A stretch of DNA of 64,000 nt from Alistipes muris (GTDB lineage: Bacteria; Bacteroidota; Bacteroidia; Bacteroidales; Rikenellaceae): assembly GCF_943193205.1 (NCBI RefSeq), contig NZ_CALPDD010000001.1, positions 1 through 64,000 of the forward strand, in the 5' to 3' direction. This document shows positions 58,253-64,000 of this stretch, one piece after another. Numbering within the stretch: the first letter of the stretch is position 1; each line of letters opens with the position of its first letter. Position numbers and translations under genes: made by a program. The notes under the pieces were generated by a model. The model was given only the letters and a program-made list of their open reading frames with translations. It did no database searches and had not been told where the DNA came from.

Positions 58253-59704
58253 ATGTCTGAAATTGCAGGATTGGAGCCCCGCTTGGTGTGGGAGCAGTTC
58301 GACGCCATCACGCAGGTGCCGCGACCCTCGAAAAAGGAGGGCCGGATCATCGACTTTCTGGTAGCTTTCGCCAAGCAACACCAGCTCGAATATAAAAAGG
58401 ACGGTGTGGGCAACGTCGTCATCCGCAAACCCGCCACGCCCGGTTTCGAGGAGCGTCCGGCTGTCATCCTACAGTCGCATATGGATATGGTCTGCGAGAA
58501 GAATTCCGACGTGGAGTTCGATTTCGACAACGACCCCATCCGCGCCTACATCGCCGACGGGTGGGTGCGGGCCGAGGGGACCACGCTCGGGGCCGACTGC
58601 GGCATCGGCATGGCCGCCGCGCTGGCCGTGCTGATCGACCCGCAGGCCCAGCACGGGCCGCTGGAAGCGCTCTTTACGGTCGACGAGGAGACCGGCCTTA
58701 CCGGGGCTTTCGAGCTGGGCGAGGGGATGTTGCAGGGCAAATACCTGCTCAACCTCGATTCGGAGGACGAGGGCGAGTTGTTCATCGGCTGTGCCGGGGG
58801 CATCGACACCATCGCCACCTTTACCTGTTCGATGGAGGAGGCGCCCAAGAATTATTCGTTTTTCCGGGTCGACGTCTCCGACCTGCTGGGCGGCCATTCG
58901 GGCGACGACATCGACAAAGGGCGCGTCAATTCCAACAAGACCGTGGCGCGGCTTCTGTGGGGCGGGATGCAGTCGTGCGAGCTGCGTCTGAGCTATTTCT
59001 CGGGCGGCAATCTGCGCAATGCCATTCCGCGCGAGGCGTACGCCATTTTCGGCGTTCCGACCCGGCTCAAGAAGGATTTCGAGAAACGTTACGAGCTCTT
59101 CGCCGCCGACCTCGAAGCCGAGTTCCGCCTGCGCGAACCCAATTTCCGCATTACGCTCAACGAGATGCCGCAGGTGGCCGAGGTGCTCGATGCCCGGTCG
59201 CAGTTCGCGCTGATTTACTCGCTCGTGGGGGTGCCCAACGGCGTCGTGGCCATGTCGGCCGCCGTGCCGGGGCTCGTGGAGACCTCTACCAACCTCGCGT
59301 CGGTGAAGTTCGCCGGAGAAAACAAAATCGTCGTCACCTCGTCGCAGCGCTCGTCGGTCGAAAGCGCCAAGACCTACGTGATGCAGATGGTCGAGTCGGT
59401 CTTCGCGCTGGCGGGCGCCGACGTGGTCTATTCCGACGGTTACCCGGGCTGGACGCCCGACCCGCAGTCGCGCCTGCTGGCCGTGACGGCCGACGCCTAC
59501 CGTCGGCTGTTCGGTACCGAACCCAAGGTGCGGGCCATCCATGCCGGATTGGAGTGCGGGCTGTTCCTCGAAAAGTATCCCGACCTGGAAATGGTGTCGT
59601 TCGGGCCTACGCTGCGGGGCGTCCATTCGCCCGACGAGCGCCTCGAAATCGCCACCGTTCCCAAGTTCTGGGAGCTGCTCAACGAAGTGCTGCGGACGTT
59701 GTAG
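58253..59704 (+). CDS. pepD: Beta-Ala-His / aminoacyl-histidine dipeptidase (peptidase M20C)
   Basis: 483 residues. The zinc ligands appear in VILQSHMDMV near residue 78 (His-x-Asp), LGADCGIGM near 115, FTVDEETGLTGAFEL near 145 and IHAGLECGLF near 420. The inserted lid/dimer domain (residues 190-390) has the GGHSGDDI motif. M20C dipeptidases cleave carnosine-like and other dipeptides in the cytoplasm. The start MSEIAGLEPRLVWEQFDAI is typical; the upstream extension is not. A palindrome overlaps its promoter. Confidence 0.95.
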   Translation: MSEIAGLEPRLVWEQFDAITQVPRPSKKEGRIIDFLVAFAKQHQLEYKKDGVGNVVIRKPATPGFEERPAVILQSHMDMVCEKNSDVEFDFDNDPIRAYIADGWVRAEGTTLGADCGIGMAAALAVLIDPQAQHGPLEALFTVDEETGLTGAFELGEGMLQGKYLLNLDSEDEGELFIGCAGGIDTIATFTCSMEEAPKNYSFFRVDVSDLLGGHSGDDIDKGRVNSNKTVARLLWGGMQSCELRLSYFSGGNLRNAIPREAYAIFGVPTRLKKDFEKRYELFAADLEAEFRLREPNFRITLNEMPQVAEVLDARSQFALIYSLVGVPNGVVAMSAAVPGLVETSTNLASVKFAGENKIVVTSSQRSSVESAKTYVMQMVESVFALAGADVVYSDGYPGWTPDPQSRLLAVTADAYRRLFGTEPKVRAIHAGLECGLFLEKYPDLEMVSFGPTLRGVHSPDERLEIATVPKFWELLNEVLRTL

Positions 59705-59722
59705 CCGCCGGCGCTTGGAATT

Positions 59723-59756
59723 CCGGGAGTTGCAGGGTGCAGCTCCCGGATTTTTT
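59723..59756 (+). terminator. Terminator after pepD
   Basis: A 12-bp stem (59723-59734 / 59738-59749, one G-U pair), loop GGG, followed by A and six T. Confidence 0.85.
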
Positions 59757-59790
59757 CGTATCTTCGCATATTCCGTTAAGTCTTTTTCGT

Positions 59791-62211
59791 ATGCTGAAAA
59801 GCCGCCTTTGTCTTCTCTTTGCCCTTTGCGCATGCCCGGCGGCGGCCCAGACTTTCGACGACGAATATTACCCTTTTGCCGAGTACGAGGAGCCCCGGCC
59901 CATGCTGGTGCCCGATTCGGCGCTGTTCTATCGCGCCGTGCAGGCGGCTCCCGACCTGTACGGTTCCGTCTCGGCGTTCATCCTGCCGCAGGTGGCTTTG
60001 CAGCGGCGCGGACAGCCGTTCGGTGCGGAGGTCGCCACGGCCGACGGGGCGCAGGTGCCGTACCGCTGTTTTCAGGCGCTGCGCGGACTGGGAGCCGAGG
60101 AACGCGCGGAGCCGGGCCTGGCCATGACGGCGGAGCACCTCGGGGGTGCAGGCGGTGTGCGGACGTTCGGATTCGCGGACGGGATGCCGCTGCTGCCTTA
60201 CCGGGCTTCGGTATCGTTTTCGGGGCGGAATCACTTGGTCGGGGCCAAGGTCTCGGCCGTCGGCGAGCTGCCGCACGACTGGCGTTTCGCGGCGGCGCTC
60301 GATTTTCGGACCGGGCGCGACCTCTATGCCGACGGGGTTTTCACCAATGCCCTGACAGCGGTGTTCCGGCTGGAGAAGCATTTCGGGCCGAATCATCGGG
60401 TGGCGTTGCTGGCCGTAGTCCCGCCGTCGGTGCGGGGCACGCGCCTTTCGTCGGTCGGGGAGGCGTTCTCGCTCACGGGCGACGCGCTCTACAATCCGGC
60501 GTGGGGTTTTCAGAACGGCAAGGTGCGCAATTCGCGGGTGCGGCGCGAGACGGTGCCGTGGACAGCGGTTTCGTATCGCGGCTGGCTGTCGGCGAACACA
60601 TCGCTTTCGGCTGTGCTGAGCGCCGAGACCGGAAGCCGGAGTTATAGTGCGTTAGGGTGGTACGACGCCCGCACGCCCATGCCCGACAATTATCGTTACC
60701 TGCCCTCTTTCGCCCTCGACCCCGATACCGGGCAGGCGTGGCGGGCAGCCGACCCTCGCTATACGCAAATCGACTGGGACGGCATGATGGCCGTCAACCG
60801 GCTGGCCGGCGGGCATGCGGTCTATGCGTTGGAAGACCGTGTCGAAAGGCTCTGCAACCTGCGTCTCGATGCGGCGGTTTCGGCGCAGGTAAGTCCGCGG
60901 CTGACGCTCGACGGCGGGATTTCGCTCGGCCGCGAAGCGACCCGCAGCTTCAAGCGGATGCGCGACCTGCTGGGGGCCGGGTATGTGGTCGACAGGGACC
61001 AGTACCTGGTGGACGACGACACCTACGGCCGTCTGTCCGAAAACGACCTGCGCCATCCGGGGCGGGTCATCGGGCAGGGCAACCGTTTCGGCTACGACTA
61101 TCGGCTGGTGCGGTTCCGGGCGGCGGCGTATCTGCGGGCGGTTTACCGCGCCGACAGGTTTCGGGCCGATGCGGCGGCCGAGTTGGGCGCGGCATCGACT
61201 TATCGGCGGGGACTGATGGAAAAGGAGCTTTTTCCCGGCAGCCGCTCTTTCGGCCGTTCGCGCCGGATGCGTATGGCGACCTATGCGTTCAAGGCGTCGG
61301 CCGGGTGGGCATTTTCGCCGCGCAGTTACCTCGGTTTTTCGGCCGCGGCCAGTGCTTCGCCGCCCGATGCCGACGCGATGTTCTTTCAGCCGCTTTACAA
61401 CAATCTGAGCGTGGAGCGGATCGTTCCCGAACAGCTGTTCGCCGCCGAGCTGAACTACCGTTCGACAGGACGGACGCTCGAATGGCAGGCCTCGGCGTTT
61501 CTTACCGCTTCTTTCGACGGGATGGATACGCGGCGTTATTTCGACGACTTGGCGGGCCTCTACTGCGACCTTTCGGTGATGGGTATCGGGCGGCTGGCCT
61601 GCGGGTTGGAAGCGGCCGCTTCGCTGCGGCTCTCCTATCGGTGGCGGCTGTCGCTCGCCGCGTCGGCAGGGTCGTACCGCTATCTCCGCAATCCGCGCGT
61701 GACGGTCGTTTCGGACACCGCCAACAGCGCGGTCGACACGCGGGCCGAGAGCTACATGGGCGACTGCGTCGTGGGCGGTGCGCCCGCTCTGACGGCCTGC
61801 GCCGAAGTCTGCTACTTCGGGCCGAAAGGGTGGGGCGCCCGGCTGTCGGCCGGATATGCGGGAATCCGCCATGTCGAACCCATGCCCGTGCGGCGGACCC
61901 TCCGCATGGCCCGGCAGGGCGGCAGTGTTCCCGAGGCTTTCGATGCTTTCACGCGGCAGGAGCGGCTGCCGGACGCTTTCACGGCCGATGCGTCGGTTTA
62001 CAAGTCGTTCATGATAGGCCGTTCCCGGCTGGTCGCTTCGCTCGTCGTGCGCAACCTGCCCGGAAGCCGCAATACGGTTTACAACGGCTATGAATCCATG
62101 CGCGTGCGGCGCGTCACGGCGGGCGATGCCGTCAGCTGGTGGCCCCATGCCACGCGCTACACCCACTCCTATCCGCGCACGTTTTATCTGTCGGTCAGTT
62201 ATAGTTTTTAG
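59791..62211 (+). CDS. Outer-membrane beta-barrel protein, TonB-dependent-receptor-like
   Basis: 806 residues with a signal peptide (about 1-19, ending AAA-Q). Alternating beta strands run through most of the sequence, and the last residues FYLSVSYSF end in Phe, the outer-membrane assembly signal. Length and strand pattern resemble TonB-dependent receptors, but I do not see a clear TonB box, carboxypeptidase-regulatory-like domain or plug domain in the first 120 residues. It could therefore be a plug-less relative, such as those described as outer-membrane beta-barrel proteins in the phylum. The start was chosen at the only ATG giving a signal peptide. The long frame upstream is the shadow of pepD. 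Confidence 0.82.
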   Translation: MLKSRLCLLFALCACPAAAQTFDDEYYPFAEYEEPRPMLVPDSALFYRAVQAAPDLYGSVSAFILPQVALQRRGQPFGAEVATADGAQVPYRCFQALRGLGAEERAEPGLAMTAEHLGGAGGVRTFGFADGMPLLPYRASVSFSGRNHLVGAKVSAVGELPHDWRFAAALDFRTGRDLYADGVFTNALTAVFRLEKHFGPNHRVALLAVVPPSVRGTRLSSVGEAFSLTGDALYNPAWGFQNGKVRNSRVRRETVPWTAVSYRGWLSANTSLSAVLSAETGSRSYSALGWYDARTPMPDNYRYLPSFALDPDTGQAWRAADPRYTQIDWDGMMAVNRLAGGHAVYALEDRVERLCNLRLDAAVSAQVSPRLTLDGGISLGREATRSFKRMRDLLGAGYVVDRDQYLVDDDTYGRLSENDLRHPGRVIGQGNRFGYDYRLVRFRAAAYLRAVYRADRFRADAAAELGAASTYRRGLMEKELFPGSRSFGRSRRMRMATYAFKASAGWAFSPRSYLGFSAAASASPPDADAMFFQPLYNNLSVERIVPEQLFAAELNYRSTGRTLEWQASAFLTASFDGMDTRRYFDDLAGLYCDLSVMGIGRLACGLEAAASLRLSYRWRLSLAASAGSYRYLRNPRVTVVSDTANSAVDTRAESYMGDCVVGGAPALTACAEVCYFGPKGWGARLSAGYAGIRHVEPMPVRRTLRMARQGGSVPEAFDAFTRQERLPDAFTADASVYKSFMIGRSRLVASLVVRNLPGSRNTVYNGYESMRVRRVTAGDAVSWWPHATRYTHSYPRTFYLSVSYSF

Positions 62212-62267
62212 GCGTCGCGGGCAGGGGCTCCCGGCGCATATACATAAGGTAAATGCAATTTATTTAT

Positions 62268-62275
62268 TACCTTTG
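62268..62275 (+). promoter_or_regulatory. -7 box for obgE
   Basis: TACCTTTG lies 21 nt upstream of the obgE ATG. Confidence 0.65.
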
Positions 62276-62296
62276 CCACGAAAACACCCCAAAGTT

Positions 62297-63313
62297 ATGG
62301 CAGGTTCCAATTTCGTAGACTACGTCAAGATATTCGCCCGCTCGGGCCACGGAGGTGCCGGCTCGGCCCATTTTCGCCGCGAGAAGTTCGTGGCGTTCGG
62401 CGGTCCCGACGGCGGCGATGGCGGCAAAGGCGGCAGCATCGTTTTGCAGGGCGACAGGCAGTACTGGACGCTCATCCACCTCAAGTACCAGCGCCACCAG
62501 TTCGCCGAGGACGGCCAGTGCGGTTCGGGGGCCCGGTCGTCGGGCAAGGATGCGCCCAACATCGTCATTCCTGTGCCGCTGGGTACGGTGGCTAAACGGC
62601 TTGTGGAGCAGGAGGACGGCACGACTTCGGTCGAAACCGTGGGCGAGGTGACCGAGCACGGCGAGCAGCTGGTTCTGCTCAAAGGCGGCCGCGGCGGGTT
62701 GGGCAACTGGCATTTCAAGAGTGCTACCAACCAGACCCCGCGCTATGCCCAACCCGGCGAGGAGGGCGACGAGGGGGCTTTCATCCTCGAACTGAAAGTG
62801 CTGGCCGACGTGGGGCTGGTAGGCTTTCCCAATGCCGGGAAGTCGACTTTGCTGTCGGTCGTTTCGGCGGCCAAGCCCAAAATCGCCAACTACGCGTTCA
62901 CCACGCTCGAACCCAATCTCGGAATCGTGGAGGTGCGCGACCACAAGTCGTTCGTCATGGCCGACATTCCGGGTATCATCGAGGGGGCGCACGAGGGGCG
63001 CGGGCTCGGCACGCGGTTCCTGCGGCATATCGAGCGCAATTCGGTGCTGCTGTTCATGATTCCGGCCGACAGCGACGACGTGCGGCGCGATTACGAAATT
63101 CTGCTGGGCGAGCTGACGCAGTACAATCCCGAGCTGCTCGACAAGCGGCGGCTGCTGGCCGTGACCAAGTGCGACATGCTCGACGACGAGCTGATCGGCC
63201 AGATGCGGCCCCACCTGCCCGAGGGCATTCCGGCGGTCTTCATTTCGTCGGTTTCGGGGCTCAATATCCAGCAGCTCAAGGATATGCTGTGGCAGGCGTT
63301 GCAGGAGGAGTGA
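62297..63313 (+). CDS. obgE: GTPase ObgE/CgtA
   Basis: 338 residues. The glycine-rich Obg fold (1-158) starts [20 protein letters not shown]. The GTPase domain has [12 protein letters not shown] near 167, [19 protein letters not shown] near 213 and TKCDM near 290. It lacks the C-terminal OCT extension of longer Obg proteins. It functions in large-subunit assembly and stringent response. Its 3' end overlaps the convergent DUF5689 gene by 38 nt. Confidence 0.97.
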   Translation: MAGSNFVDYVKIFARSGHGGAGSAHFRREKFVAFGGPDGGDGGKGGSIVLQGDRQYWTLIHLKYQRHQFAEDGQCGSGARSSGKDAPNIVIPVPLGTVAKRLVEQEDGTTSVETVGEVTEHGEQLVLLKGGRGGLGNWHFKSATNQTPRYAQPGEEGDEGAFILELKVLADVGLVGFPNAGKSTLLSVVSAAKPKIANYAFTTLEPNLGIVEVRDHKSFVMADIPGIIEGAHEGRGLGTRFLRHIERNSVLLFMIPADSDDVRRDYEILLGELTQYNPELLDKRRLLAVTKCDMLDDELIGQMRPHLPEGIPAVFISSVSGLNIQQLKDMLWQALQEE

Positions 63314-64000
63314 CGAACGACGTTTCGATTCCGGTGATGCGGAGCGAAAAGCTGCCGTTGAAATAGCCGATGATTCCGCATAGCGAACCGTTGCCTTCGG
63401 GCAGCGGTTCGCCTGCATAGAGACAGCCGCCCAGGGTCCGGACTGCCAGCGTGTTGCCGTCGGCATCCGCGAGGGTCCGTTCGGTGGTGACGTAGCGTCC
63501 CGTTTCGGGGTCGAAGTCGCACCACGCGGCGCGTTGGGCGAAGCGTACACCGTCGATGCGCACGTAGGTGTCGGCATCCGCCGGGGTCAGTTCGCCGATT
63601 CGGACGGGCCGGGCTGTTATCCGCGCCGCCGGTAGCCCGCTGAGCCTCAGGTGTTTGTCCGCTTCGTCGCGCGGGATGCAAAGATTCCCGTCCGCTGCCT
63701 TTCCCAATTCGATTTTGCCGCCGTAGTCGTAGAGTGTCAGTCCGTTGCAGTAGACGACCAGCTCTTCGCCCAGTGGGTAGGCGTTCTCCGACGCGTCGTA
63801 TTCGGCCGCAATCGCAAGGCCGCCGCTCGCATCTTCGATGACGAGTTGGTTGTAGAATTCGCCGTAGCGGTTGTTTCCCGTGACGATGCCGCGGATGACG
63901 GTCTGGTCGGTGACAGGGTAGGAGGCTCCCTCGCAGCGCGATTTCAGCCGGGCGATGGTGCAGGTCGGGCGGGGCTGTTCGGCCTCCCCGAATTCGAGGG
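63276..64000 (-). CDS. DUF5689 domain protein, partial (start beyond the window)
   Basis: At least 241 residues remain open to the window edge; the N-terminus is missing. The visible part contains [20 protein letters not shown], then [20 protein letters not shown] and [20 protein letters not shown], matching the DUF5689 domain of exported Bacteroidetes lipoproteins, some linked to carbohydrate or nucleic-acid handling (OB-like fold). The function here is unknown. Its 3' end overlaps obgE by 38 nt. Confidence 0.8.
   Translation of the reverse strand, partial: LEFGEAEQPRPTCTIARLKSRCEGASYPVTDQTVIRGIVTGNNRYGEFYNQLVIEDASGGLAIAAEYDASENAYPLGEELVVYCNGLTLYDYGGKIELGKAADGNLCIPRDEADKHLRLSGLPAARITARPVRIGELTPADADTYVRIDGVRFAQRAAWCDFDPETGRYVTTERTLADADGNTLAVRTLGGCLYAGEPLPEGNGSLCGIIGYFNGSFSLRITGIETSFVTPPATPATAYP

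Noticed and set aside
58561-59790. N-terminal 410-residue extension of the outer-membrane barrel
   Set aside because: It overlaps pepD in another frame and has no signal peptide; the start at 59791 gives a proper one after a terminator.
1-64000. CRISPR array, prophage, insertion sequence or rRNA operon
   Set aside because: No regularly spaced repeats, transposase, integrase, phage structural genes or rRNA sequence were seen.

Overview
The window looks like a chromosomal segment of a moderately GC-rich gut member of the Bacteroidales, most like Alistipes/Rikenellaceae. The evidence is the repeated Bacteroidetes -7 promoter box TAnnTTTG (usually with a TTG about 18-20 nt upstream), few strong Shine-Dalgarno sites, families typical of the phylum (DUF4251, DUF4294, DUF5689, BACON, CvfB, a NusG-like capsule antiterminator), and a high-GC housekeeping background interrupted by AT-richer genes. 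The genus is an inference.

Layout. 1-11.8 kb: M16 peptidase, a DUF2975/HTH pair, acyl-ACP thioesterase, bacterioferritin, a glycosyltransferase, an MFS carrier, a TPR protein and Era. 11.8-12.8 kb: an AT-rich cassette with a structured leader RNA, a small secreted protein and a small lipoprotein. 12.9-19.9 kb: Ffh, DUF4294, a hotdog thioesterase, NhaD antiporter, tRNA-Gln(UUG), two envelope-stress-type small proteins, a TSCPD protein, YajC and a WecA/TagO-type phosphoglycosyltransferase. 19.9-29.0 kb: a complete minus-strand urease operon (ureABC, ureEFGD) with a urea transporter and a nickel ECF transporter. 29.1-35.0 kb: CrcB, a methyltransferase, CvfB, an omega-amidase and UvrA. 35.0-37.8 kb: a second AT-rich cassette with a structured leader of the same architecture, a BACON/leucine-rich-repeat lipoprotein and an unrecognised membrane/coiled-coil protein. 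37.9-39.1 kb: DUF4251 protein, a broken micro-gene and IspF. 39.2-57.8 kb: a minus-strand capsule/O-polysaccharide locus reading from a long NusG-like antiterminator through glycosyltransferases, two flippases, Ugd, a Wzy-type polymerase and a sugar epimerase to the dTDP-rhamnose genes rfbACDB. 58.2-64.0 kb: PepD, an outer-membrane beta-barrel, ObgE and a partial DUF5689 protein.

Two observations stand out. First, the leaders at about 11.84-12.14 kb and 35.06-35.31 kb share an elaborate stem architecture with many compensatory base changes, conserved loops and conserved flanks. Each precedes a gene for a secreted protein, so they look like two members of one structured RNA family. Second, five G9 tracts occur on the coding strand of minus-strand genes, all inside the same 12-mer AGGGGGGGGGAA. 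Four lie in capsule-locus coding regions and one lies just upstream of the HTH start codon. One splits an acyltransferase into two frames (phase-off), two lie in one glycosyltransferase gene and one in a GT8 gene (all three in frame). This is a plausible slipped-strand phase-variation network for surface glycan structure.

How the genes work together: the urease block imports urea and nickel and assembles the enzyme. The capsule block makes dTDP-rhamnose and UDP-glucuronate, assembles and flips a repeat unit, polymerises it and may decorate it by phase-variable glycosyl and acyl transfer. Its initiating transferase may be the WecA-like protein about 20 kb away.
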